This document shows, one piece after another, positions 1 to 6,607 of a stretch of DNA of 16,661 nt. Both the position numbers and the translations under genes were made by a program. The notes under the pieces were generated by a model. It was not told where the DNA came from. It saw nothing but the letters and a program-made list of their open reading frames with translations, and did not search any database. Position 1 is the stretch's first letter. Every line of letters starts with the position of its first letter. This DNA is from Deltaproteobacteria bacterium (GTDB taxonomy: Bacteria > Desulfobacterota > Desulfobaccia > Desulfobaccales > Desulfobaccaceae): the NCBI GenBank assembly GCA_016874895.1, contig VGSX01000047.1:1-16661 (forward strand), given 5' to 3'.

Positions 1-1319
1 TCCCCGGGCTTGTTCACGTGGCCCACCACCTGAAAAATCTTGGTGCCGGCCGCGTCCGCAGTTCCTTTATTCTTATACCACTCCCCGCCCTTGGCGATGA
101 TCATGGGCACACTGGACAGGGTCTCCACGTTGTTGACAATGGTTGGTTTGCCCCAGACGCCCACCTGGCCGGGGAAGGGCGGCTTGACCCGGGGATTGCC
201 TCTCTTGCCCTCGATGGATTCGATGAGCGCGGTTTCTTCCCCGCAGACGTAAGCGCCGCCGCCGCTTTGGATATCTATGGTGAAACTGAAGTCGGTGCCC
301 AGAATGTTCTTGCCCAGGTAACCTTTGGCCGTGGCCTGGTCGATGGCGTTCTGGAGGCGCAGCATGCAGAGATAATACTCGCCCCGGACGTAAATATAGC
401 CGTGGGAAGCGCCCACCGCATAACCGGCGATGGCCATGCCTTCCAGCACCCGGTGGGGATCGCCTTCCATGATATAACGGTCTTTGATAGTGCCCGGCTC
501 CCCTTCGTCAGCATTGCAGACGATAAACTTCGGGGTGATGGGGCTGGGCTGAGTGAACGACCATTTCAAACCCGCCGGGAAGCCGGCCCCCCCCCGGCCC
601 CGGATGTTGGCCGTTTTGACCTCGTTGACGACATCCACCTGGCTCATGCTGGTGACGGCCTTCTTCAAGGACTCATAGCCGCCCCGGGCCAGATAATCAG
701 CTATACTCATGGGATCGATCTGGTCCAGGTTGTTGAACAGGACCATTTCTTCGGGTTTCAGGGGATAAGCCAGGGGTGGGTTGGTGGTCCGTGGCAGGGT
801 GCGGTAGTCCACCGTCTTGCCGGCCCGGTAATCGTCCAGGATTTCTTTAACCCGGGCTGCGGTCAGGTTGCCGAAAAGCACCTCGTTGATTTGCATGGCC
901 GGGGCCACTTCGCAGGTTCCCAGGCAGGCGGTCATCTCCAGGGTAAACAACCCGTCTGAACTGGTTTCCCCCACCTTGACGCCCAACTCTTCCTTCAGGG
1001 TCTCCAGGATATTCTCGGACCCATTAATGTGGCAGGGAGCGGATTCACACACCCGGATGATGTATTTCCCCCGGGGAGTTACCGCATACATGCTGAAAAA
1101 GCTCATAACCCCATAGAGATAACCATATGGGATTTCCAACTCCTGGGCCACCAGTTGCAGGGCTTCCAGGGGAAGCCAATTGCCGCAGATATCCTGGACG
1201 GCGTGCAGGGTGGGCAAGAGCTTGCCCTTGACCTTGTTAAGTTGCTGACATACCTCTTTGATGCTTTTTACCTGTTCCGAGGTTAATGCGGCGCTAACGG
1301 GCCTTTTTAATTCCGCCAT
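1..1319 (-). CDS. NADH-oxidoreductase subunit, fused NuoE-NuoF (partial, 3' end outside window)
   Basis: This is an electron-input module of a complex I-like or NAD(P)-linked oxidoreductase: NADH is oxidised on FMN and electrons pass to Fe-S clusters. 439 codons are visible, open to the left edge. Residues 1 to about 165 form a NuoE (24 kDa, thioredoxin-like) domain with the [2Fe-2S] ligands C91, C96, C132 and C136 (Cx4C...Cx3C). From about residue 200 a NuoF (51 kDa) domain follows with the FMN loop GRGGAGFP (241-248), NADEGEPGT and CGEETALIES. The C-terminal [4Fe-4S] cysteine motif would lie beyond the window. The ATG at 1319 has GAGG seven bases upstream, and a consensus promoter lies at 1411-1438. 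The frame is intact through a run of nine G (C on the plus strand, 587-595) inside the FMN loop. It could belong to complex I, an HndC/HydB-type hydrogenase or another NADH-dependent complex; genes to the left would decide. Confidence 0.93.
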   Translation of the reverse strand, partial: MAELKRPVSAALTSEQVKSIKEVCQQLNKVKGKLLPTLHAVQDICGNWLPLEALQLVAQELEIPYGYLYGVMSFFSMYAVTPRGKYIIRVCESAPCHINGSENILETLKEELGVKVGETSSDGLFTLEMTACLGTCEVAPAMQINEVLFGNLTAARVKEILDDYRAGKTVDYRTLPRTTNPPLAYPLKPEEMVLFNNLDQIDPMSIADYLARGGYESLKKAVTSMSQVDVVNEVKTANIRGRGGAGFPAGLKWSFTQPSPITPKFIVCNADEGEPGTIKDRYIMEGDPHRVLEGMAIAGYAVGASHGYIYVRGEYYLCMLRLQNAIDQATAKGYLGKNILGTDFSFTIDIQSGGGAYVCGEETALIESIEGKRGNPRVKPPFPGQVGVWGKPTIVNNVETLSSVPMIIAKGGEWYKNKGTADAAGTKIFQVVGHVNKPG

Positions 1320-1410
1320 GGTGCGAGCCTCAATATGTCATTTGGGAGTAAATGAAAAAATCCACAAAGCCAAATCTTACTTTTCTACTCTAGCCTTAAT
1401 TCATCCTGTT

Positions 1411-1438
1411 TTTATAATGCGCCACCCGGATTTGTCAA
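1411..1438 (-). promoter_or_regulatory. Sigma70-type promoter of the nuoEF-like gene
   Basis: Read on the minus strand, TTGACA (1438-1433) is followed after 16 bases by TATAAA (1416-1411). Transcription would begin near 1404, giving a leader of about 85 bases before the ATG at 1319. Both hexamers are close to consensus and the spacing is good. Confidence 0.65.
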
Positions 1439-1711
1439 GCATAATTTGTGACAGAAGGCATTTTTTCTAATTTGCTAAAAAATTAATAAGTTCAGTTTAT
1501 TAGCCCTCGTGCCGGTATCGGCCAGGTCCTCTGTCTTCCCCTAGCCCCTTGATATTGATACTATTTCCCCACCCTTAAGGCGTAGCTTCAACTTCAGGCA
1601 GGCCGGGGCCAAGAATCCAGGCCATCCCGGCAGGTGGGCTTGACGATGGGGCGTCCCCCGATGATTAAAGTCCATCTTTTGTAATGGAGGATTTAGGGGA
1701 ATTTTCATGGC

Positions 1712-1736
1712 AAACTGGAAACCGGAAACCGGAAAC
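1712..1736. repeat. Heptamer repeat array (AAACYGG, 3.5 units)
   Basis: The segment reads AAACTGG, AAACCGG, AAACCGG, AAAC. It is the reverse-complement orientation of the larger GGTTTCC-type array at 3796-3849, so the two arrays face each other across the sufC-sufBD pair. The rest of the 540-bp spacer 1320-1859 holds the two divergent promoters; I see no gene in it. Confidence 0.7.
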
Positions 1737-1743
1737 AGTCTTA

Positions 1744-1772
1744 TTGACTTTCCGCCTGGGGCTGTATATAGT
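1744..1772 (+). promoter_or_regulatory. Sigma70-type promoter of sufC-sufBD
   Basis: TTGACT (1744-1749), a 17-base spacer, then TATAGT (1767-1772). A start near 1779 would give a leader of about 80 bases. I do not see a full IscR or Rrf2 palindrome around it, so regulation is unknown. The -35 lies only eight bases after the heptamer repeat. Confidence 0.6.
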
Positions 1773-1859
1773 CCCGATTATAGACAGTTAGTCGAAATTA
1801 GCACAGTATCGGCCGTTATTCAGCAAGCTTAGACGGCGACAGCGCCACAGGAGCGCCAG

Positions 1860-2594
1860 ATGTTTCAGATTGAAGACCTCTATGTGACCATTGAAGACCA
1901 GGAAGTCTTAAGGGGCATTAACCTCCATATCAAAAAGGGAGAGACCCACGCCTTGTTCGGCAAAAACGGGTCCGGCAAAACCACCCTGTTGATGACCATC
2001 ATGGGTTTTTCCCGCTATCAGGTGCGCCAGGGGCGCATCCTCTTCCTGGGTACCGACATCACCCACCTTCCCACCTATGAACGGGCCCAACTCGGGGTTG
2101 GCATTGCTTTCCAGCGACCTCCCACCATCCGGGGCGTCAAGACCAAGGACGTCTTCAGGGTCTGCGCCGGCGGCAAAATGTCCGTGGAAGCCCTGGCCTT
2201 TGAGTACGGCTTTGAAAATTTCATGGACCGGGAGATCAACCACGGCTTTTCCGGCGGGGAAATAAAGAAATCGGAATTATTGCAGTTGTTAGCCCAGGAC
2301 CCCAAACTGGTGCTCCTGGATGAGCCGGAGTCCGGCGTGGACCTGGAAAACCTGCAGCTCATCGGCCAGATCATCCGGCGTCTCTTGCAGAAAGACCAGC
2401 GCCGGGTGGACCGCACCAAAGCCGGGCTGATCATAACCCATACGGGTTATATTCTCAACTATCTCAATGCCGACATGGGCCATGTCATGGCTCATGGGCA
2501 GGTGGCCTGCCAGGGCCATCCCATGGATATCCTGGAGCATGTGAAAAAATCGGGTTACGAGGAGTGCGTGCGATGCCTCTGTTTTCAGAATTGA
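1860..2594 (+). CDS. sufC: SufC, Fe-S cluster assembly ATPase
   Basis: This is the cytosolic ABC-type ATPase of the SUF machinery, which powers conformational change of the SufB/SufBD scaffold during Fe-S cluster assembly. The 244-residue protein has Walker A GKNGSGKT (34-41), Q-loop Q85, signature SGGE (131-134), Walker B LVLLDEPESG with D154/E155, and the H-loop at H194. Length fits the family (about 245-260). AGGAG lies six bases before the ATG. The end overlaps sufBD by 22 bases from that gene's ATG, indicating translational coupling. The last residues carry C236, C239 and C241 (CVRCLC), encoded near and within the overlap. No sufS, sufU, sufE or sufA lies nearby, as expected for the minimal SUF-like (SMS) type, though the other genes could lie elsewhere. 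Confidence 0.95.
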   Translation: MFQIEDLYVTIEDQEVLRGINLHIKKGETHALFGKNGSGKTTLLMTIMGFSRYQVRQGRILFLGTDITHLPTYERAQLGVGIAFQRPPTIRGVKTKDVFRVCAGGKMSVEALAFEYGFENFMDREINHGFSGGEIKKSELLQLLAQDPKLVLLDEPESGVDLENLQLIGQIIRRLLQKDQRRVDRTKAGLIITHTGYILNYLNADMGHVMAHGQVACQGHPMDILEHVKKSGYEECVRCLCFQN

Positions 2595-3793
2595 AAGAGG
2601 CGGCCGAAAAGAGCCGGGACAAAAAAGCTGCCATCGGTCCGGACCTGGACCTGAACCAATTTAAACGCCAGTCTGAAGACTGGTCTTACGACGAGGGCTA
2701 TAAAAGTTTCGACGCCCAGGAAAGGGATCACCTCCTCCGGGCCGGCATCGAACTGACGGACGAGGACCATGCCGGCACTTTTCTGCAGGCCGACAGATCC
2801 ATCGTACACTGCAAAACCAGCCAACCGGGCCTGGAAATCATGCCCATCACGGAAGCTTTGCAAAAATACGACGGCCTGCCGGAATATTACTGGCGTCTGG
2901 TCAACGTCGAGGCGGATAAATATACCGCCGCGGCCGAGCTGTCTCTGGACAACGGGTATTTTATCCGGGCCCTGCCCGGGGCCCGCATCTCCCAGCCGGT
3001 GGAAGCCTGCCTCTACATCCGCACCGACGGCTTGTCCCAGCACGTCCACAATATCGTAGTCGCCGAACCGGGCTCCCAGCTGCATATTATCACCGGCTGC
3101 ACCACCCATCCGGGGGTCACCTCCGGGCTGCACCTGGGCATTTCGGAATTCTACATCAAGAAGGGAGCCCATCTCACCTTCACCATGGTCCACAACTGGG
3201 CCGAAAACATTCATGTCCGGCCCCGCTCCGCCATCCTGGTGGAAGAGGACGGGGTCTACCTGTCCAATTATATCGTCCTGAAACCGGTGAAATCCGTCCA
3301 GATGTACCCCACGGCGCGCCTGGCCGGCAAAGGGGCCGTGGCCCGGATGAACTCCGTAGTAGTGGCCCACCCCGGCTCGGAACTGGATTTAGGGGGCCGG
3401 GTTATCCTGGAAGCCCCGCATACCAAGGCCGAGGTCATCGCCCGGACCGTGACCACCGGCGGCACGGTGATCTCCCGGGGCCATCTCATCGGCAAGGTGC
3501 CCCAGATCAAGGCCCACCTGGAATGCCGGGGCCTGATCCTGGCCCCCAAAGGCCTCATGTATGCGGTGCCCGAACTCACCGGCGAGGTGGCCGGGGTGGA
3601 GATGTCCCACGAGGCCGCCGTGGGCCGCATCGCCCAGGAGGAAATCGAATATCTCATGGCCCGGGGCCTCACCGAAGATGAGGCCGCCTCCACCATTGTC
3701 CGGGGCTTTCTCAACGTGGAAATCGAAGGCCTGCCCGAAGCCCTGAAAGAAGACATCGAACGCACCATCCAGGAAACGGAAAAAGGTTTGTAG
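2573..3793 (+). CDS. sufB: SufB/SufD-family Fe-S scaffold (SufBD, SmsB-like)
   Basis: This is the scaffold on which the nascent Fe-S cluster is built, acting with SufC. The 406-residue protein has the beta-helical SufBD core. C318 in ECRGL and H346-E347 in the SHEAAVGRI segment line up with the functionally essential E. coli SufB residues Cys405, His433 and Glu434, so it looks like a SufB-type scaffold rather than SufD. It is shorter than E. coli SufB (about 495) and is the only SufBD copy here, so a homodimer with SufC is likely. I chose the ATG at 2573 because AGGAG lies eight bases upstream; a GTG at 2564 would sit on that ribosome binding site. It ends with TAG directly before a heptamer repeat array. 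Confidence 0.93.
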   Translation: MPLFSELKEAAEKSRDKKAAIGPDLDLNQFKRQSEDWSYDEGYKSFDAQERDHLLRAGIELTDEDHAGTFLQADRSIVHCKTSQPGLEIMPITEALQKYDGLPEYYWRLVNVEADKYTAAAELSLDNGYFIRALPGARISQPVEACLYIRTDGLSQHVHNIVVAEPGSQLHIITGCTTHPGVTSGLHLGISEFYIKKGAHLTFTMVHNWAENIHVRPRSAILVEEDGVYLSNYIVLKPVKSVQMYPTARLAGKGAVARMNSVVVAHPGSELDLGGRVILEAPHTKAEVIARTVTTGGTVISRGHLIGKVPQIKAHLECRGLILAPKGLMYAVPELTGEVAGVEMSHEAAVGRIAQEEIEYLMARGLTEDEAASTIVRGFLNVEIEGLPEALKEDIERTIQETEKGL

Positions 3794-3795
3794 GA

Positions 3796-3849
3796 GGTTT
3801 CCGGTTTCCAGTTTCCAGTTTCCGGTTTTCGGTTTTCGGTTTTCGGTTT
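3796..3849. repeat. Heptamer tandem repeat array (GGTTTCC-type, 7 units)
   Basis: Seven full 7-base units plus five bases: two GGTTTCC, two AGTTTCC, three GGTTTTC, then GGTTT. It starts two bases after the sufBD stop codon. The related array at 1712-1736 is inverted, and a short relative lies at 11875-11905. Such heptamer arrays occur dispersed between genes in many bacterial genomes; their function is unknown. Confidence 0.85.
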
Positions 3850-3877
3850 AAAAAATTCGGCTCTTGAGTGTTAATAT

Positions 3878-3904
3878 GGGGCGGCGTGGCATCTGCGTCG
3901 CCCC
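3878..3904 (+). other. GC-rich stem-loop after sufBD
   Basis: GGGGCGGCG (3878-3886) pairs with CGTCGCCCC (3896-3904), nine pairs with one G-T wobble, around a nine-base loop. It may end the sufC-sufBD transcript or protect its 3' end. No T-run follows on either strand, so it is not a classic intrinsic terminator. Confidence 0.5.
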
Positions 3905-3983
3905 CCAATCATAACGCTGCCGTCCCCCTAACATCCAAGGTATAACCAAGAACCCCATACACCTATCCGCTCAACTCGGCCAG

Positions 3984-4067
3984 CTTTTCTCTCTTTTCCC
4001 ACTTCCCACTTCCCACTTCCCTCTTCCCTTTTCCCTCTTCCCTTTTCCCTCTTCCCTCCCCTCCCCC
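3984..4067. repeat. 84-bp polypyrimidine tract with 7- and 14-bp periodicity
   Basis: Only three A interrupt an otherwise pure C/T strand. It begins with CTTCCCA repeats and continues with copies of TCTTCCCTTTTCCC. The opposite strand is a purine tract. Mirror-like pyrimidine tracts can form triplex DNA and are prone to length variation. Together with the heptamer array and stem-loop it fills the 370-bp spacer between sufBD and the MerR gene; I see no gene there. Confidence 0.8.
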
Positions 4068-4081
4068 GCCGGAATATTCCC

Positions 4082-4110
4082 TTGCGGATTCCCCCCCATT
4101 GTGCTATAAA
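4082..4110 (+). promoter_or_regulatory. Promoter of the merR-mobB-mobA operon
   Basis: TTGCGG (4082-4087), a 17-base spacer, then TATAAA (4105-4110); transcription would start near 4117, about 46 bases before the ATG at 4163. MerR regulators often act on 19-20 base spacers. This one has the ordinary 17, so autoregulation by the usual MerR untwisting mechanism is not obvious. Confidence 0.45.
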
Positions 4111-4162
4111 TTACTAAAATCCTCCAATAATTATGTTTAACCCTATGAAGTTATAGATACTC

Positions 4163-4615
4163 ATGCGACGTGCCCGATACCAGCGCAAGCGGTTGAATGA
4201 AGATAACCTGTATCTTATCAACGAAGTTTCCCGCATGGTCAATCTCTCCCAGAAACGTATCCGGGAGTACGAAAAAGAGGGATTGGTCAAACCCATCCGG
4301 GAGAGCAGCACTAACAACCGCCTTTATTCGGATTTTGAGATCGCCCAGATCCAGCGGATTAATTCCCTGATCCATGACCGCGGCTTCACCCTGGCCTGCC
4401 TGAAAAATCTGCTGGTTCTGGCCCCCTGCTGGAATATTTTCGACTGCCCGGTGAAAGAACAGTGCTCCGCCTACCACCTCCCCTGGCGGCCCTGCTATGA
4501 GGTGCGGGAATACCGGGAGACCAGCTGCAACGGTCCCTGCGAACGCTGCGCCGTCTTTCTCAACCGGGATATGCCCAAAGAAAAAATCCTGGAGCAGTTG
4601 CCCCCCCAGAAGTGA
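4163..4615 (+). CDS. MerR-family transcriptional regulator with Cys-rich C-terminus
   Basis: This is a DNA-binding regulator of 150 residues. The N-terminal winged helix-turn-helix spans about residues 16-85 (YLINEVSRMVNLSQKRIREYEKEGL, then NNRLYSDFEIAQIQRI). Instead of the usual long dimerisation helix there is a cysteine-rich tail with C89, C95, C101, C111, C122, C126 and C129, including PCWNIFDC and CNGPCERC. These could bind a metal ion or Fe-S cluster, or sense redox state; that is inference. Its stop codon overlaps the GTG start of mobB (GTGA), so it is cotranscribed with the Moco genes and may control them in response to metal or redox. The ribosome binding site before the ATG is weak. 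Confidence 0.85.
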   Translation: MRRARYQRKRLNEDNLYLINEVSRMVNLSQKRIREYEKEGLVKPIRESSTNNRLYSDFEIAQIQRINSLIHDRGFTLACLKNLLVLAPCWNIFDCPVKEQCSAYHLPWRPCYEVREYRETSCNGPCERCAVFLNRDMPKEKILEQLPPQK

Positions 4616-5148
4616 ACAAAAATATCTCTTCGGCCCAACCTCCCGGAATATCTCCCCGTCCTGCAGGACTAAGCCCCGCCGTGGCCATCGTGGGCTTCTC
4701 CAACTGCGGCAAGACCGAACTGATCTGCCGCCTCCTGAGCCTGGCCCGGGAGCGGGGCTACCGGGTGGCGGCGGTGAAACACAGCCATAAAACCCCTGAG
4801 GTTGATACACCGGGCAAGGACACCTGGCGTTTCCGGCAGGCCGGGGCCCAGGCGGTGGCCCTGGCCGCCCCGGGTTTATTGCAGGTGACCCTAACCATGC
4901 CGACGGACCCGGCGATTGCGGCCGTCTTGGCGGCCCTTCCCGACAACCTGGACTTTGTCCTGGTGGAGGGCTATAAAGGCAGCACCCTGCCCAAGATCGT
5001 CTTCCTAGCCGGCCGCGACCTGCCGGGGTATGAAAATACCCTCGCCTTTATCAGTGAAGCCCCCGTGGCCACACATCTGCCGGTCTTTTCCCGGGATCAG
5101 GTCCCGGCTATCCTGGATTTTATTCTCCAATGGCTCCAGGGACAATAA
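4612..5148 (+). CDS. mobB: MobB, molybdopterin-guanine dinucleotide biosynthesis protein B
   Basis: This is a GTP-binding partner of MobA in attaching GMP to molybdopterin to make MGD for molybdo- and tungsto-enzymes. The 178-residue protein has a P-loop GFSNCGKT (28-35), a conserved KHSHK segment after the second strand, DTPGKDTWRFRQAGA, and VLVEGYKGSTLPKI, all typical of MobB. The GTG start at 4612 overlaps the stop of the merR gene. The first 22 or so residues are poorly conserved in type, and a downstream GTG just before AIVGFSN could be the real start. Its end overlaps the mobA start by 19 bases. This is a stand-alone MobB, not fused to MoeA or MobA. Confidence 0.9.
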   Translation: MNKNISSAQPPGISPRPAGLSPAVAIVGFSNCGKTELICRLLSLARERGYRVAAVKHSHKTPEVDTPGKDTWRFRQAGAQAVALAAPGLLQVTLTMPTDPAIAAVLAALPDNLDFVLVEGYKGSTLPKIVFLAGRDLPGYENTLAFISEAPVATHLPVFSRDQVPAILDFILQWLQGQ

Positions 5149-5771
5149 CCGGCGCGGTTCTGGGGGGGGGGCGCAGCCGCCGCCTGGGCCGGGACAAGGC
5201 CAGCCTGCCCCTCAACGGGCGGCCCCTGGCCTGCTGGGTGGCGACAGTCATCAGTCCCTTGGTAGAAGAGTGCTGGCTCATCACCAACCAACCCCTGTCC
5301 CACCTCTGCCTGGGCTTGCCCCTGCTCACCGACCTGGTGCCCGGCCGGGGGGCCCTGGGAGGCCTGCTCACCGCCATGCTGGTGGCCCGGGGCAGCCACG
5401 TGCTGCTCAGCGCCTGCGATACCCCTTTCCTCCGCCCTGCCCTGCTCACCGCCATGCTCGACCAGGCCGGCCAAGGCAGCCTGGACGCGGTGGTCTGCCG
5501 CTCCAGCCGGGGCTTGGAACCCCTGCCGGGCGTCTTTAACTGCCGCATTCTCTCCCGGGTCCAAACCCAACTACAGTCAGGAGACCTGCGGCTACGGACC
5601 TTACTTGCCGACTGCCGCACCAGGGTCCTGCCCCCCGAGGAAGTTGCGTTGTACGATGCCGGGGAACTATCTTTCTTTAATATTAATACTGGGGAAGAAG
5701 CGGCCCAGGCCGCAGTCCTGCTCGCCTCTGGAAGCAAACTGGCGAGAAACGAGTTATGTCAGCAAGCCTAA
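5130..5771 (+). CDS. mobA: MobA, molybdenum cofactor guanylyltransferase
   Basis: It transfers GMP from GTP to Mo-molybdopterin, giving MGD in the cytoplasm. The 213-residue protein has the nucleotidyltransferase signature LGGGRSRRLGRDK (11-23; most MobA have LAGG), GALGGL (74-79), the catalytic metal-binding CDTPF (96-100, D97), and FFNINTGEE (182-190), where the family usually has NTPEE or NTPED. The length is normal (about 190-215). It is translationally coupled to mobB by a 19-base overlap. A run of ten G (5162-5171) encodes the three glycines of the nucleotide-binding loop. This is a site for slippage or sequencing error, but the frame as given is intact. Confidence 0.92.
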   Translation: MAPGTITGAVLGGGRSRRLGRDKASLPLNGRPLACWVATVISPLVEECWLITNQPLSHLCLGLPLLTDLVPGRGALGGLLTAMLVARGSHVLLSACDTPFLRPALLTAMLDQAGQGSLDAVVCRSSRGLEPLPGVFNCRILSRVQTQLQSGDLRLRTLLADCRTRVLPPEEVALYDAGELSFFNINTGEEAAQAAVLLASGSKLARNELCQQA

Positions 5772-5804
5772 CCATTTTTCGGCTAGGTTCGGGTTTGCAG
5801 GCGG

Positions 5805-5834
5805 TTGACAGCAGCGCCGCGAAATGGTTACAAT
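5805..5834 (+). promoter_or_regulatory. Promoter of tRNA-Ser
   Basis: TTGACA (5805-5810), 18-base spacer, TACAAT (5829-5834). The predicted start near 5841 is only a few bases before the tRNA 5' end at 5845, so the leader is very short. Confidence 0.75.
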
Positions 5835-5844
5835 CCCTTAAAAT

Positions 5845-5930
5845 GGAGGGATGGCCGAGTGGTTTAAGGCAGCGGTCTTGAAAACCGCAGACCGAAAGGT
5901 CCGTGGGTTCGAATCCTACTCCCTCCGCCA
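5845..5930 (+). tRNA. tRNA-Ser (anticodon UGA)
   Basis: The acceptor stem GGAGGGA pairs with TCCCTCC, followed by the discriminator G and an encoded CCA. The anticodon stem GCGGT/ACCGC holds the loop CTTGAAA with anticodon TGA at 5879-5881. A long variable arm (GACC-GAAA-GGTC) marks it as class II, as expected for serine. The T-arm is GTGGG-TTCGAAT-CCTAC. It decodes UCA and related UCN codons. Confidence 0.97.
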
Positions 5931-6229
5931 ATATATTGGCAATAATATCAAAAAGTTAATATAGATGATTAAAAATATAAAGGTTCTAGGGAAGGGGGCT
6001 GTTTTTTCTGCCCGAAGCATCGACAGGGTACGGCAATTTCGTAACTAATTGTAATTATAGATTATTACAATATCGCTCACATGTTCGCAAATGCTTTGGT
6101 CAAGCCAAAAATGTAAATTTATCATGAGGTTTTTATACCCTATTGCAAGTTTCTAACCGGACATTGCTGCCCTTTAGTATATCAGAAGAGCGGTTCCTTG
6201 TCCTCTCATCTCGCCGGGAAGAGCCGGAA
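5931..6229. other. AT-rich spacer downstream of tRNA-Ser with an 8-bp inverted repeat
   Basis: I see no gene here. The stretch is clearly more AT-rich than its surroundings. At 6048-6055 and 6064-6071 lies a perfect inverted repeat, ATTGTAAT and ATTACAAT with eight bases between, which has the size and spacing of a dimeric regulator's operator. I do not find a second copy of the tRNA 3' end that would mark an integrated element. Confidence 0.5.
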
Positions 6230-6595
6230 CTATTCCGGTTCGTTGTATTTTTTACTGCTCCCGAAGCTTGTCGTCACCGGGTACTTCTCCTGATTTTTCG
6301 AAATCTTGGCTTTGACAGCCTCGGACAGGTCCACTCCGGCGGCCTCGGCCAGGTAGAGCAGAAAAATGAGGATGTCGGCCATCTCTTCCTGTACGCGGGT
6401 GGCGAAAACGTCGTTGGAGAGCAGAGTAAGAATTTCCTCTTCCGATTTCCAAAGGAATAACTCCTGGAGTTCCCCGGCTTCGATGGCCAGGGCCATGGCC
6501 AGATTTTTGGGGGTATGGAAGGGCCGCCAGTTCCGTTCCTCCCGAAAGGCGATGACCCGGCGTTTGAGGGCCGCCAGGGTGTCGTGTTCGTCCAA
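6230..6595 (-). CDS. MazG-like nucleotide pyrophosphohydrolase (RS21-C6/dCTPP type)
   Basis: This protein belongs to the all-alpha NTP pyrophosphatases, which cleave (d)NTPs to NMP and pyrophosphate and clean the nucleotide pool. The 121-residue protein carries the segment RNWRPFHTPKNLA typical of the RS21-C6/dCTP pyrophosphatase subgroup. The metal-binding pairs are E39/E42 (IEAGELQEL) and E71/D74 (EEMADI), followed by the conserved KNQEKYP. The start is TTG at 6595, preceded by AGGGGGAGGAG; no ATG fits. It lies 12 bases after the stop of the small upstream gene, so the two are probably cotranscribed. Exact substrate (dCTP or modified nucleotides) cannot be read from sequence. Confidence 0.88.
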   Translation of the reverse strand: MDEHDTLAALKRRVIAFREERNWRPFHTPKNLAMALAIEAGELQELFLWKSEEEILTLLSNDVFATRVQEEMADILIFLLYLAEAAGVDLSEAVKAKISKNQEKYPVTTSFGSSKKYNEPE

Positions 6596-6607
6596 ATGCT
6601 CCTCCCC

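Noticed and set aside
18..959. Long plus-strand open frame of 313 codons
   Set aside because: It lies antisense to the NuoE-NuoF gene, whose motifs are unambiguous. GC-rich codon use opens the opposite strand; the translation shows no family features.
2585..3370. Minus-strand open frame of 261 codons opposite sufBD
   Set aside because: It is a shadow of the SufBD gene, with low-complexity composition and no start signal.
3711..3908. Minus-strand frame with NRKPKTENRKLETGNRKP
   Set aside because: The repeat-like peptide is simply translation of the heptamer array 3796-3849 and not a protein.
4000..4065. CRISPR array
   Set aside because: The periodic units are 7 and 14 bases without unique spacers, so it is a simple tandem tract.
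4151..4810. Minus-strand frame of 219 codons opposite merR-mobB
   Set aside because: It is antisense to two recognised, overlapping genes and proline/glycine-rich without motifs.
5683..5931. Minus-strand frame containing GVGFEPTDLS
   Set aside because: This is the well-known spurious protein that arises from reading the antisense of a class II tRNA gene; the tRNA-Ser at 5845-5930 explains it.
5845..6229. Integrated element using the tRNA-Ser 3' end
   Set aside because: No second copy of the tRNA 3' sequence and no integrase are seen; the downstream spacer is short and leads straight to a housekeeping-like gene pair.
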